From Leishmania martiniquensis (Eukaryota; Euglenozoa; Kinetoplastea; Trypanosomatida; Trypanosomatidae): a DNA stretch of 64,000 nucleotides. The notes under the pieces were generated by a model. The model was not told the origin of the DNA. It ran no database searches and saw only the letters and a program-made list of their open reading frames with translations. Of the stretch, positions 49,001 through 57,470 are shown piece by piece. Both the position numbers and the translations under genes were made by a program. The stretch covers positions 437,001-501,000 of the forward strand of contig NC_090157.1 of NCBI RefSeq assembly GCF_017916325.1, given 5' to 3'. Position 1 is the stretch's first letter. The number at the start of each line of letters is the position of its first letter.

Positions 49001-52000
49001 CAGCTTCGAGGAGGTGATGGTGGGCAGCCTGTCGCAACATCGTGGCCGCGGCAGCACCGGCGACGAGGACACCAGCGCCCCCGGGACGTCGCAGCAGAGC
49101 ACGCAGCTGAGCAAGGACGTGACACTGCCCAACGACAGCACCGCCGAGCTTGCCGCGGGCGACACCCTCTACGGCACTACGACCTTCGGAAGCCTCCCTC
49201 TGCTCCTCAGCGCCACAGTTCTGGGCGCCAGCACGCTCCGCCGCAGGCACCCGGATGCGGAGCGTATCCAAGAGGTCATGGTCAGCTCGTGGGCCGAGGC
49301 CTTCGAGAAGAATGGCGCCGTGCTGCGCGGGCTTCAGCTGATGAAGTCGGCGGCGTTTCAAGATGCCTGCGTCATGGTGCCAGGCGACCTGCAGAGCATC
49401 CACAGCATAGTGTCCTTCCTGGTTCACGGCGTATGGCGCACCTTCGAAACTGAGCAAGAGAACAACGGAGACATCTTCAGCGACGCCGCGCTGCAGAAGA
49501 TCGCAAGGAAGGTGCTCTCCTACGCGATCTTCTGGGGTCTGGCCTCGGCCATGGGCCTTGAGAGCCGCATGAAGCTGGCGCAGGAGCTAGGACTGCGGCC
49601 GACAGTCGACGGAGTGGTGCAGTCGATGGTGGAGGTGGAGGTGTGCTACCGCACGGGCGAGTGGCAGCTGATCCGCAACCGCGTCCGAGAGACCTCGATC
49701 CTGGCGGAGCAGGTGGGAGCGAATGACACCGTCATTGCCACCGTCGACACGTGCCGGCATGAGGACCTACTGAGCGCGTGGCTCGGTGCCGGTCGCTCCG
49801 CCATTCTGTGCGGGCCGCCGGGCTCTGGCAAGACCATGTCCATCACAACGGTGCTGAATCACCTGCCCGAGTACGAGGTAGTCTTCCTGAACTTCTCGAG
49901 CGGCACGACGGTGTCGACGGTTATGAAAGCGTTGGTGCAGCACTGCTGCGTGCAGGATACCTCACGCGGCCTTGTTATGGCGCCGACATCCGGCAAGCAG
50001 CTGCTTCTGTTCTGCGATGAGATCAATCTGCCGGCGCTGGACCGCTACGGCACGCAGGTGGCCGTGCAGCTGCTACGCCAGCTTATCGAGCGTAAGGGCT
50101 TTCACCGCGCGCGTGACAACACGTGGATCACCGTCGAGCATGTGCAGGTCGTCGGCGCTTGCAACCCGCCAACAGACCCTGGCCGTGTCCCACTCAGCGC
50201 ACGCTTCCTGCGCTGGGCGCCGGTGCTGTTCGTTGACTTTCCCTCTCCCGAGTCCCTCACGACCGTCTACACCGCCTACTGCCGCGCCATCTTGGCATGG
50301 AATGAGCGTCTCCGCGGGCAGATCGCCGCGTGCTTGGCGCAGGCGATGGTGAAGATGTACCGCGTCTCGCAGGCCCAATTCACACCGGTGCAGCAACCAC
50401 AGTATCTCTACTCCCCCCGCGAGCTGTCGCGCTGGTCTCGGGCGCTGTACGAGGGCGTCCTCACCTGGGACGACACGGCGCGGCGCCAGCTCAGTGTCAG
50501 CCAGCTCGTGCGCCTCGCCGTGCACGAAGGGCTGCGCGTGTTCGCTGACCGTCTTGTCACGGCGGAGGAGCGGGCATGGACAGACACGGCCATTGTCAAG
50601 GCGTTTCGCGAGTACTTTACCGACATCGACAGTCACGCGTTCGACCAGCCGCTGCTGTACTCAACGCTGCTCTCGCGCAGCTACACAGACAGCCCACGCG
50701 AGCAGCTGCGAGCATACGTGAAACAGAAGTTGATGGCCTTCAACGAGGAAGAGTCGCTTGGCGACTTGGTCATCTACGATGCGATGATCGACCACGTGGT
50801 TCGCATCGACCGCGTTTTGCGCCAGCCCCTCGGGCACCTGCTCATCGCCGGCTCCTCTGGCGTTGGCAAGACAGCCTTGACAAGGTTGGTGGCGTGGATG
50901 CGCGGCTTCTCAACCTTCACGCTCATGCTGCACCGCGGGTACGACTTGAACGACTTCGAGCACGACCTCCGCGGGCTGCTGCGCCGCGCCGGCTGCAAGC
51001 GGGAGCGTATCGTCTTCCTGTTTGATGAGTCCAATATCCTGCAGCCGAGCTTCCTGGAGTACATGAACGCCCTGCTCGCCTCTGGCGAGGTACCGGGCCT
51101 CTTCGATGGTGAAGAGTGGTCGACCCTCATGCAGGAGGTGCGGGATGCGGTGCTGGCGAGTCAGAGCTGCTATGCCACGTCGCGTGGGGCTGGTTCTGTT
51201 TCGGCAGGAGAGGCAGGTGGCCGCGCCGGCGGTAGTGACGGGGAAAGCCGAGAGGGGCCCCTGTCCGCCGGTCGAGGAGACCACCGCGGGGGTCTGAACC
51301 GCAGCGACAACGGCGATGGCGCCAGCGGTCGACAGCGCGCCTATGGGGTGGTCGCCGGCGCCACGGCGTCAGAGGACTTGGTGGACGTGCACAATGAAGC
51401 AGATCTGTATCACTGGTTCCTGAGAAACGTGCGCGAGTACCTGCACGTCGTGCTCACCATCAACCCCTCCTCAGGTGAGCTCACGTCGCGCACGTTGGCG
51501 AGTCCGGCGCTGGTAAACCGGTGCACCATCGACTGGTTTGGTGACTGGGACACGACGACGCTGCAGCAGGTGTGCCAAGAGCGGATTCAGCGTCTCGCGC
51601 TATTGCCAGTCTGCCACGGCGTCTTTGCCACCGAGGCCGAGGCGAAAGAGGCGGTCGTGGAGAGCCTGTGCGCCATCCACGTCTCCACGCAGCACATCAA
51701 CCAAGCTCTGCGCGTGCGGCACGCAAATCAGGGGACCTTTGTCACACCGCGCCACTTCACCGACTGCGTTTCGCACTTCGTGAGTATTTGCCAGGAAAAG
51801 CATAAGGTCTCCAATGATGCGCTGGCGCACCTGCGCAGCGGTCTGAAGAAGCTGCAGTTGACCGCGCAAGAGGTGGCGGCGCAGCGCGCCATACTGCAGG
51901 ACAGCGAGGCTGAGATCGAGGCGAGTAGCCGGCGAGCTCAGGCGATGCTAGAGCGCATTGTTAGCGAGACCGATGTGGCGAAGCGTGAGAAGGCGGCAGC

Positions 52001-55000
52001 GGAGGACATGGAGCGGCAGCTACAGGACGAGCACGCGCAGATATCTGACGACGCGCAACGCCTGTCCATCGAGCTCGCGGAGGCGGAGCCGGCACTGCGG
52101 GAGGCCGATGCGGCGCTCAGCACGGTGAGGCCTGAGTACCTGCGCGAGATCCGCGCATACGCGATGCCGCCGCCGATGGTGAAGCGCACGTTGGAAGCTG
52201 TAGGGGTGCTAATGGGGGAGAAGAACTGTGAGGACTGGGACTCGCTGAAGAACTGTATCCGCCGAGACGACTTTTTGGCGAGCGTGCGCAGCTTCCGCCC
52301 CGACGAGATCAGTGAGCCGGCCCGCGAGCGCGTGCGGGGCATGATGCGGGACAGCAAGTTTACCGTGGAGGCCGCGTATCGTGCCTCGAAGGCGGCGGGG
52401 CCGCTCATGCAGTGGGTGTTTTTTCAAGTGAAGTACTCCGCCATCTACCAGCGTGTGGCGCCAGTGCGGTCGAAGATCGAGAAGCTGATTAAGGCACGCG
52501 ACGTGAAGCTGAAAGGGCTGGGGGTGGCGCAGGAGGAGGTGCGCCAGAAGGAGAGCTCCTTGCAGCAGCTCAAGGGCGAGTACCAGAAGGCGACTGCTCA
52601 AATTGCGGAGCTACAGCAGCGCATCGCCGCCGTCTCGGCCAAGTGCAATCGCGCGCAGACAATCCTGCGACAGTTGCTCGACGAGCGGGACCGGTGGGAG
52701 AGGGAGGTGCAGAGCTTTGACTCGGAGGCACGCACAACGCTGGGCGACTGTGTCATGTCCGCCGTCTTCCTCGCTTACACCGGCTTCTACGACGAGCACA
52801 CGCGCGAGCGCGTCCTGATGCCACGCTGGGTGGCGTGTCTGCAGCGGGCCACCATCCCCGTCCGCAAGGGCCTAAGCGTCACGGAGTATCTATCCCCCGC
52901 GACGCAGCAGCTGGCATGGGAGGAGGCGGGGCTGCCCAAGGATCGCTTGGACATCGACAATGCTGCCATCATGCACCGCTGCCAGCGTTACGTGCTGCTG
53001 ATCGACCCGACGGGCGTCGCGACAAACTTTGTCCTCCGCTACTACGCGGCCAAAAAAATCACCAAGGCCTCGTTCAGTCGGCACGGCTACATGAAGCAGC
53101 TCGAAATGGCGGTGCGCTTCGGCTACCCAATTCTCATGGAGGACGCCGAGCACCTCGACCCCGCCGTGTTGCCGCTCTTGAATGGAGAGGTGCGCTGCCA
53201 TGGCACGCGCTACATCACCCGCATTGGCCCGCACGAGGTGGACCTGGCACCGTCGTTCCGTCTACTGCTGCACACACGCAACCCCAACTTTCAGCCGCCG
53301 CCAAACCTGGCTGGGCAGGTGTGCGTAGTGAACTTCACCATCACGCTGTCCTCACTGCAGTCGCAGTGTCTGCACTACACCCTTCTGCACGAGCGCCCGG
53401 ACGTGGACGAAAAGCGCACAAAGCTGCTCCGAGCGCAAGGCGAATATCAGCTGCGCCTTCGCGTGCTGGAGGATAAGCTGCTCACCCGCATCGCCGAGAC
53501 CGAGGGCAGCTTGTTGGACGATGACACCCTTATCGAGAGTCTGACAGAGTTGAAGGAGGAGGCCACACGCATCGCGGGCGACATCGCAGACAGCGAGAAC
53601 TCGATGCGCGAGATTCGCAGCGTGGAAGATATGTACCGCCCCATCGCAACGGTAGTTGCGCAAGCGCACTTTGCGCTGCAGCGCTTCGAGGAGCTCAATC
53701 CATATTACTACTACAACGTTCGCTTCGTTCTAAGCGTCCTGGACGACGCGCTTCGGGCGCTGCCGGCGACGCGCGCGCCAGCGGCGGATGCGGGCCTGCG
53801 TCTGCAGCAGCTCACATACGCGATCTTTGTGCTCCTGCACCGACGCGTGGTGCGGGGAATGTTTCACGAGGACCACCTCGTGTGGGCGTTGCGTCTCGCG
53901 CAGCTGCGAAGTGCAATGGGCACCACCGGCGCTGAGTCTGCGCCCGCCTCCCTAACAGTGGCGTCTGCGACGGCGTTCCGCAACGGCAGCGGTGGTGACT
54001 CGGCCGTGATGCCGTATGAGTGGGAGTGGATCTTATACTGCCTGCGTGTCGCAGGCAGTACTGCCAACGCCGGCTCCCCGTCGGCAGTGACATCCCGCAC
54101 AACGACCGCAGACACCTCAGAAGATGGCGGTGCCGGCAGCGCGCTTGCCTCCGTGTCGGCATCGGTCGCTCTTCCGCCAGTGGTGCGGCGCGCCTGTCCG
54201 GCGTTGGGGTTGCAAAGCTGTCAAGCGCTTGCCCTCCTGCTCGAGAAGCCCGCCTTCAAAGAGGTTCGTCAGACACTGACGACGCAGGCATCTGCATGGG
54301 AGGTGGTGCTCACATCCGCATCGCCAGTTGCAACCAGCGAGACGGCGCTGCCTGCGGAGTGCTTTCCTCCTGGTGCCAGTCGCGTGCGCAGGCTCTTGTT
54401 GTTGGCGCTCATACTGCTCAACACGCGCCGTGATGCCTTCGTCGAGGCGGTGCGCCAACTGCTGGCGTCATTTTTCTCGCCGAAGGAGATGGGCGCAGCG
54501 GCAGCGCCAGCCGCGGCGGCTGGCACGGAGGGTGTGGCCGCCCTCTTCACGGAGGATTTCTTTGCGCCGCAGACGAACGATCTTGCGGACGGCATCATGG
54601 CAGAGCTATCCGCCGCGACGCCGCTGCTGATGGTGGCCGACACCATGTTTGATCCCGCCCTGCGCGTGGAGGAGCTGGCCAAGCGGACGGGTGCGAGCCT
54701 CTACGTGGTGGCGATGGGCAGCGTGGAGAGCATTGTAAACGCAGACCTGTACCTGGCGGATGCAACAAAGGCGGGGGGATGGGTGTTGCTGAAGAATGCC
54801 CACCTGGCGTGCGGGTACATGGATCAGCTCGAGAAGCAGTTGCACTTTCAGCGGAGCGAAGGTCAGCTGAACAGTGAGTTCCGCCTGTTTCTCACGGCGG
54901 AGCGAGACAGAAGTGCCTCAGTGCCGTCCACGACAGGCGCGACGGCAACAACAGCAGCAGGGGCCTCGTCCAAGGCGCTGCCCATCAACCTCATAGAGTC

Positions 55001-56858
55001 CTCCGTCGTCGTGGTCTACGAGGCTCCGCCAGGTATGCAGTCTTCTCTCCTGCAGACCTACGGTGAGTATCCCGCAGTTGCTGCGGCGGCCTCCGACGGC
55101 ACCGGCGCATCCTCGGTTGTCACACATGCTGGCGCCGCTACCGCAAGCAGCAGCACCTCACTTCAGCGTCTATACTTGGCCGCGGCATGGCTGCACTCCG
55201 TCATCATCGAACGCATCCTCTACAAGCCTCTCGGCTGGAGTGAGGCGTACGAGTACACCGAGGTGGAATATCAGCGGGTCATGCAGGCGGTGCAGGCGTG
55301 GAGCTCGACCGCGGCAGCATCGACAGCGCCGGACAGCGGCGCCGATGTCTTGGAGGTCTCGTGGGACGCCCTCCGTGCCATCGTCGCCACCACTGTCTAT
55401 GGTGGCAAAGTCAGCAACGTTTTCGACCAGCACGTCCTCAATGTCTTCTGCCGAAAGCTGCTTCGGCCGGAGACTCTACAAGACGCGGCGCAGTTCGTCT
55501 CCAAGGCGGCGGCGGCGGCGGCCGGCACGCCGCTGCCACCCATTCTGGGGCGCACGCGCACAGAGCTGCTTCAGTGGATTCACTCGCTTCCCGGCGGCAG
55601 CAGCGATCCGGCGTGGCTGGGGCTGCCAATCGGCGCTGACCGCATGACGCGCGCGCGCAGCGCCACAGAAGTGGTGGAGCGCCTGTCCCTCGTGCAGAGT
55701 GTCCTGGACGACGAGCTGACGTTCGCTGACATCGAGAGCGACGCCCAAGCCACCACAGGCGGCACGGCGGCTCCGTCGCCCAAGGGAGGTGTACTGCGGT
55801 CTACGCGGTGGGCCGCCAAGGTGCAGTCATACTGCGCTGCCTGGCACCCGCTTCTGCGCAATGCGCTGCAGAAGCTGGAGAGCCACCCTTTCGTCGTGCA
55901 ATCCGTCGCACGGCACGAGGAAGAGACTGTCGAGCGTATTAGTGCCCCAAACACCAGGGCCGCGATCAAAGGTGCGAGTCAGCCCAGTGCTGTGGTGGCG
56001 CCGCTGGTGCTCGCAGTGCAGCGTGAAGCGGTGGCTGCGGTCCAGCTCGTGCGGCACCTCCTCACGTGCATTCGCGAGCTACGAGAGGTGGTGAAGGAGG
56101 AGCGCACACCGAGCTCTGTGCACCGCGGCCTTATCGAGGAACTCATGAAGGACCGCGTGCCAGCCGTGTGGGCCGCGCACTTGCGTGGCATTCACGGCTC
56201 GGCTGCCAATACAGTGTTCGTCGGTCTCTGGTTCGCCGACGTGCAACAGCGGCTCCGGCAACTTCTTGAGCTTGCGACAGCCGCGCACGGGGGGCAGCTA
56301 GCGAAGACGCCGGTACGCCTCGGTGCTCTCTTTTCTCCGGGTGCGTTCTTGACCGCTTTCAAGCAGCACTGCGCGAGGGCGGAGAGGGTGCCTCTCGAGC
56401 AGCTGGTGCCGCAGGTTGAGGTGGCTGCAGCGACGGGTGCCGCGGCTGCCTCGGCAGCCGGCCTTGTGCCGCGGAGGGCGAACGAGATGGTCTTCACAGG
56501 GCTCGCCCTGTACTCAGCACAGGTAGATGCTGCTGGCAGGTGCGTGCTGAGCGACGACACGGCCAGCGGGGCTGCCCATGCACTCTCTTCCGCTGTTGTG
56601 CTACGCTGGAGATGGGTAAGGCGCGCCGACGGCGTCGCGGCCACAACGTCCCTGGCAGTGCGCCTGGCGCAGCAAGCCGAGCAGCAGTACAGCATCCTCC
56701 TGCCCCTCTACACAACAGAAAACCGTGAGGCACTGCTGGAGGTGCTGCAGCTGCCCACAGCACCGGGCGGCGGCAGAAACAGGGGTGACAGTGATGCTAG
56801 TGTCGCCGCGTGGTACGAGCGTGGTGTCTGCTTGGCTGCATGGTCAATATCGGAGTAA
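40014..56858 (+). CDS. DYNC1H1: Cytoplasmic dynein-1 heavy chain (full length, with insertions)
   Basis: An intact 5614-residue frame starting MFPFDDDVVRFIVLLTQHGT. The tail (about 1-1400) contains DHC_N1-like blocks (ALQAILHNIYDPILRS), then the linker (about 1500-2380; NYWNMFEFSMIAYKKQVALI). AAA1: P-loop GPAGTGKT at 2410-2417, then VLVFNCDDTFDYQAVSRIFL and Walker B CFDEFNRLEE. The DDTFDYQ form is typical of cytoplasmic dynein 1, not IFT dynein 2. AAA2: GPSGTGKT at 2712. AAA3: GPPGSGKT at 3267 with FCDEINLPALD. AAA4: GSSGVGKT at 3613 with FLFDESNI. The stalk runs about 3925-4235 with the microtubule-binding domain near 4045-4140. AAA5, AAA6 (MVADTMFDPALRVEELAKRT) and a C-terminal domain follow. 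It is the minus-end motor for cargo, spindle and organelle movement. Usual length is about 4600; the excess is Ser/Ala/Gly/Thr-rich loop insertions. The catalytic motifs are intact. Confidence 0.95.
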   Translation: MFPFDDDVVRFIVLLTQHGTVEKVRAAVEQNSAVMNFAMPPESLAGGMDTGALKRPSIAELSHSEGRQVDMVSQAALLGVRAPFIAICEVASDGAVDGESHIIATTDPSSFFRSLSGVGTATPEEGEMLSRGAGGGGVAVAGDKVRALSCILLERRDLCGPSSSSGTGGSDGARVLSVRDLYIQSIDLQRPLDALQAILHNIYDPILRSHKTQSALHTHVQDLLSSIRSIQKVLPEVNITLYVHVDLLQLCDANPLLDVPQLMDRLGEVAKDPSFIRRVLQVRNRCSAVLSMEPLLSGMREAEEHTKKLQSAYSQAAGSAAVSVTSRSSGVSSVQRHASPCAEPPPAEAVSTAYDGDEDDSVWVVQERIVYWRCVQAWMEDVLKQLRGREWRLVHRLLAQRVETDFVGEYVGYVKLVQEYIAFLSTIPAKRLATVQDMKEFNDAADEILVAATQPTRLAPRLQLSLLTSLVWQISRRWVRVMETQPVLLLDEDPDAASVAAAGDAHATEHRAGVSATAHADPFVRLQTLRIAMRSLRTLQARYVEHSTQLQQQIRVVRSPHDRVEHPRVEALLVRCAAVRDLIEGHLLLMRQLGVVFSTKMRLQFTKAKRDAVAATQPQQPGEEYALVMQEAFNECVRAVCGCAEDPVGLSRSHKDGVHDAAASSGSPYQGCHRSDNYLWQTDPAAVQRFDAAVQEYRRKRSQCDDQIALVVSQLLSNQEQARDDGRRGAGSAEAVVGGVAGAGAALKSPLSSASYADSHGLRLFRTFKSFKMLPLERVQRVVLGYQDAVAEKLGAYVRHIQDCYVNLALTKQEVHYNMARFSVSALVAQIMWEQRLAEALTKSMVRFDYVSEHGWHQLLYLRNVEHYWRLNDSLAEFIGVPLNLLVCDELQLDSEVHGCAVALACLSLHYAEEAAEWGQDEHLRVARELVATCDPGALAVARDRLLIGGAPRLYKTTARIRDIRSARDIIHNRIASHTVRWYEEAEKRIGSCGLDQQTLLLSRPVLVAVNCGPLNAPHNNADGAFTNEADTAVMRLQPSGGVGVMASVSATHANYSSTGSMSRARSVSLSSLALLRAQGRSASPFMHRASLLAPVGNSESDLLGASAAVAVPNWIVEVAFPFEFRTIAEDLRYLESSHLTSTLLSTNSGDVPVASRSSISTPGSALSPRGRSTAVSSGLAFMRDALRANELRSRLAHTLVELIHVYYVTVNGEDTSLVLLATNEYQEVNRLFQKGITLRWNDEGLLSYVQQLSDTMEAFTTTVQQVRSKTELVYRKIRAFTVRAFHPESILQRVRALRRIVDALALRCVHAYLWTRQIQPLLEQALLTQMKFLMHAWTEDFLSMRGNVRFLEKGAETDVFRLTPLRVRMRVVYKEVRLESCCGAWRHHWISELNRFFSWIDVLPRLYKEEETQADMTRAAAALGSEMSTMGSISVAPSRRGSSVSVAAAMKQGSSVADVTGVNASIGGASHNGNSAASGSVAHDGYQHLLLRLPSSVLAEPLRAIEQCVQDAIDTENEWRSGQQFLSMDVALMQQRFGRDLRRWNHALRLMHTVTSRIMDYTQPNRLLGGIVVLAQEAQIELGRKLDQVSQYVHAKFKDLLEGELESAFNYITRERAKTDALDVIRNGKDAATFLSEAPRLQSELQKLDNDITLMKDGEASLQKLGHVFPEHWMYAAAVREEYTALADLVDRKLKAVQLRRPFLLKEAKAAADAVQVKVADLEARFRGVDSIALSKDAPVLAGQMVADIFDEATALNEEAKQVTAIQKALGESPQLFASLQRLLAEVTQVRSVWGCIASAFAKLNDLGATPFFEMVPRRLHEALLRIDEETHVYEATVERYQLYQSLKDTLRRLLTYNRLMQDLRSDAMSPLERTMRHWTALQHKLRAPWVLTSLTVENIWESDPSANALAYSEVIETAQGERRIELQLHNISNYWNMFEFSMIAYKKQVALIRGWEEVFERLAEDLSTFNGIRASPYFVSPQLISMTSDAEARLDRLRQVLEVLLDLQKRWVYLDGVFSGNAEVRTQLPHETVKFDRTSRELMHILPRPRSSGDLPELRISFFLDDEKLKATLERLLSQLAAVQRALMSYLDTQRSRFPRFFFAGDDDLLEIMGNSRNPLFLNRHLKKLFTALASLKLDGDVRNATTRLRGFASAEGEEVPFESGPISYRQRPIHEWLGETEQGMVDSLRESTLRAYDELLHTQDASPYALLGSMEWMQHKPAQVVCLALQLLWTRQQEDLLTGVSDGGGRRASAADARRASSALSPKLASVANNMEDLLVRLADSVLGNTVTPSSRCRCEQLITIAVYQRDVSRTLAARKVASRDNFDWLSVLRLYVVPTCNQQQGPHGGGGQSTKTLECRMADASVLHGFEYIGAYERLVQTPLTDKCYLTLMQALHTRLGGSPVGPAGTGKTETVKALGMQLGRHVLVFNCDDTFDYQAVSRIFLGLCQVGAWGCFDEFNRLEERILSALSLQIQVIQQSLRAGQRQVQLDHRAVLLHSNVAIFMTMNPGYAGRSKLPGNLKQLFRTVTMTIPDRETIAEVMLFAQGFTTAEALSQKVVPLFRLCEEQFTRQTHYDFGLRALKSVLVAAGDRKRQVIAESGGNSSDRDRTGGLSADAVQETERALLLESIIATVAPKLVAQDVALFYPLLHDFFPGSPLPTPPMDDLRKAVACVCEESGLSPAAGWVEKVLQLYHTKSTRHGVMIVGPSGTGKTMAWKVLMAAMARLERALQMHAYVISPKVLSKSELFGTFDVTTREWRDGVLTAILRRIIDAEEQQQLPEELTLAEHDDTDHSVAAASSVATPTKREEEMGGDAQKLKVVTEKTRTSTRRGAARDSASGPLKAEGSAPRKEHWIILDGDVDPEWVENLNSVMDDNRLLTLPNGERLPLPRSVRIIFEVQDLLYATPATVSRCGMLCFSEGVVPLSGLLAHAYHRLQEQPIVDARGRHLHWSTDYMVDLSGTRNALCVDCMVTGEYGKLHHELILTNVTASFEEVMVGSLSQHRGRGSTGDEDTSAPGTSQQSTQLSKDVTLPNDSTAELAAGDTLYGTTTFGSLPLLLSATVLGASTLRRRHPDAERIQEVMVSSWAEAFEKNGAVLRGLQLMKSAAFQDACVMVPGDLQSIHSIVSFLVHGVWRTFETEQENNGDIFSDAALQKIARKVLSYAIFWGLASAMGLESRMKLAQELGLRPTVDGVVQSMVEVEVCYRTGEWQLIRNRVRETSILAEQVGANDTVIATVDTCRHEDLLSAWLGAGRSAILCGPPGSGKTMSITTVLNHLPEYEVVFLNFSSGTTVSTVMKALVQHCCVQDTSRGLVMAPTSGKQLLLFCDEINLPALDRYGTQVAVQLLRQLIERKGFHRARDNTWITVEHVQVVGACNPPTDPGRVPLSARFLRWAPVLFVDFPSPESLTTVYTAYCRAILAWNERLRGQIAACLAQAMVKMYRVSQAQFTPVQQPQYLYSPRELSRWSRALYEGVLTWDDTARRQLSVSQLVRLAVHEGLRVFADRLVTAEERAWTDTAIVKAFREYFTDIDSHAFDQPLLYSTLLSRSYTDSPREQLRAYVKQKLMAFNEEESLGDLVIYDAMIDHVVRIDRVLRQPLGHLLIAGSSGVGKTALTRLVAWMRGFSTFTLMLHRGYDLNDFEHDLRGLLRRAGCKRERIVFLFDESNILQPSFLEYMNALLASGEVPGLFDGEEWSTLMQEVRDAVLASQSCYATSRGAGSVSAGEAGGRAGGSDGESREGPLSAGRGDHRGGLNRSDNGDGASGRQRAYGVVAGATASEDLVDVHNEADLYHWFLRNVREYLHVVLTINPSSGELTSRTLASPALVNRCTIDWFGDWDTTTLQQVCQERIQRLALLPVCHGVFATEAEAKEAVVESLCAIHVSTQHINQALRVRHANQGTFVTPRHFTDCVSHFVSICQEKHKVSNDALAHLRSGLKKLQLTAQEVAAQRAILQDSEAEIEASSRRAQAMLERIVSETDVAKREKAAAEDMERQLQDEHAQISDDAQRLSIELAEAEPALREADAALSTVRPEYLREIRAYAMPPPMVKRTLEAVGVLMGEKNCEDWDSLKNCIRRDDFLASVRSFRPDEISEPARERVRGMMRDSKFTVEAAYRASKAAGPLMQWVFFQVKYSAIYQRVAPVRSKIEKLIKARDVKLKGLGVAQEEVRQKESSLQQLKGEYQKATAQIAELQQRIAAVSAKCNRAQTILRQLLDERDRWEREVQSFDSEARTTLGDCVMSAVFLAYTGFYDEHTRERVLMPRWVACLQRATIPVRKGLSVTEYLSPATQQLAWEEAGLPKDRLDIDNAAIMHRCQRYVLLIDPTGVATNFVLRYYAAKKITKASFSRHGYMKQLEMAVRFGYPILMEDAEHLDPAVLPLLNGEVRCHGTRYITRIGPHEVDLAPSFRLLLHTRNPNFQPPPNLAGQVCVVNFTITLSSLQSQCLHYTLLHERPDVDEKRTKLLRAQGEYQLRLRVLEDKLLTRIAETEGSLLDDDTLIESLTELKEEATRIAGDIADSENSMREIRSVEDMYRPIATVVAQAHFALQRFEELNPYYYYNVRFVLSVLDDALRALPATRAPAADAGLRLQQLTYAIFVLLHRRVVRGMFHEDHLVWALRLAQLRSAMGTTGAESAPASLTVASATAFRNGSGGDSAVMPYEWEWILYCLRVAGSTANAGSPSAVTSRTTTADTSEDGGAGSALASVSASVALPPVVRRACPALGLQSCQALALLLEKPAFKEVRQTLTTQASAWEVVLTSASPVATSETALPAECFPPGASRVRRLLLLALILLNTRRDAFVEAVRQLLASFFSPKEMGAAAAPAAAAGTEGVAALFTEDFFAPQTNDLADGIMAELSAATPLLMVADTMFDPALRVEELAKRTGASLYVVAMGSVESIVNADLYLADATKAGGWVLLKNAHLACGYMDQLEKQLHFQRSEGQLNSEFRLFLTAERDRSASVPSTTGATATTAAGASSKALPINLIESSVVVVYEAPPGMQSSLLQTYGEYPAVAAAASDGTGASSVVTHAGAATASSSTSLQRLYLAAAWLHSVIIERILYKPLGWSEAYEYTEVEYQRVMQAVQAWSSTAAASTAPDSGADVLEVSWDALRAIVATTVYGGKVSNVFDQHVLNVFCRKLLRPETLQDAAQFVSKAAAAAAGTPLPPILGRTRTELLQWIHSLPGGSSDPAWLGLPIGADRMTRARSATEVVERLSLVQSVLDDELTFADIESDAQATTGGTAAPSPKGGVLRSTRWAAKVQSYCAAWHPLLRNALQKLESHPFVVQSVARHEEETVERISAPNTRAAIKGASQPSAVVAPLVLAVQREAVAAVQLVRHLLTCIRELREVVKEERTPSSVHRGLIEELMKDRVPAVWAAHLRGIHGSAANTVFVGLWFADVQQRLRQLLELATAAHGGQLAKTPVRLGALFSPGAFLTAFKQHCARAERVPLEQLVPQVEVAAATGAAAASAAGLVPRRANEMVFTGLALYSAQVDAAGRCVLSDDTASGAAHALSSAVVLRWRWVRRADGVAATTSLAVRLAQQAEQQYSILLPLYTTENREALLEVLQLPTAPGGGRNRGDSDASVAAWYERGVCLAAWSISE

Positions 56859-57470
56859 AGCCCCCCGAAGGCCCCGCAACAGGGGCAGCGATGAGTCTCT
56901 GCCGGCGCATGCTGGAGTGCGTCTATGCTTCGCTCCTGCCACCCGCTCGCGCCTCCGCATACAGAGCCTGCGCGCATACAACCCGAAAAGGTGCAGCGAA
57001 TAGCGGTGTGCTGCCCCCGCTGGCCACGGTCCTGCCGCGCCTCATCACTGGTATAACCTGCGTCTGTGTCTGTGTGTCTGTCTGTGTGTGTGTGGAGGGG
57101 AGGGGAGGGGAATAAGCTTGTATGGTAGCTCATGTGCGCTTCCCTGTCTGTACAGTGGGCGGCCGATGCGTAAGAGTTGCATGCCCCGTACTACAACACA
57201 GACAGACACATCCCCAACTCGTTAGTTTCGTCTAGCAGGCAATCTAGTTGAGGCCTCGCCCTACCTTGTCGATCCCGCCACGAGCGCGTCGTCTCCCCTT
57301 CACCACCACAGCACCTTCCTGTATACGGTAGCTGGTGAGTTGTCGTCGTACCCATGCGCCACGCTCCCCCCACCCCCGCTCTCTCCCCCTCCCCTGCGGT
57401 TCCTCTCGCGCGCGCGTGCCAACCCACCCCATCCCTCTGCTATCAGAAGCGTCCAACGGGGTATATTGGG
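56859..57470. other. Spacer between dynein and first hydrolase gene
   Basis: A GT/TCTG run at about 57062-57092 and GGGGA repeats at 57095-57110 mark the dynein 3'UTR. The hydrolase frame is also open from an ATG at 57354, but that 39-codon extension is encoded by the pyrimidine tract and looks like UTR. Confidence 0.55.
57422..57446 (+). promoter_or_regulatory. Candidate trans-splice acceptor for first hydrolase gene
   Basis: C-rich pyrimidine sequence ends in CTCTGCTATCAG with AG at 57445-57446. If used, the first ATG of the mRNA would be 57471 and not 57354. Confidence 0.35.

Noticed and set aside
57354..57470. 39-codon extension of the first hydrolase gene
   Set aside because: It is encoded by a C-rich pyrimidine tract with an acceptor-like AG at 57445-57446 and gives Pro/Ala-rich sequence outside the fold. 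It is kept as an alternative, not the preferred start.
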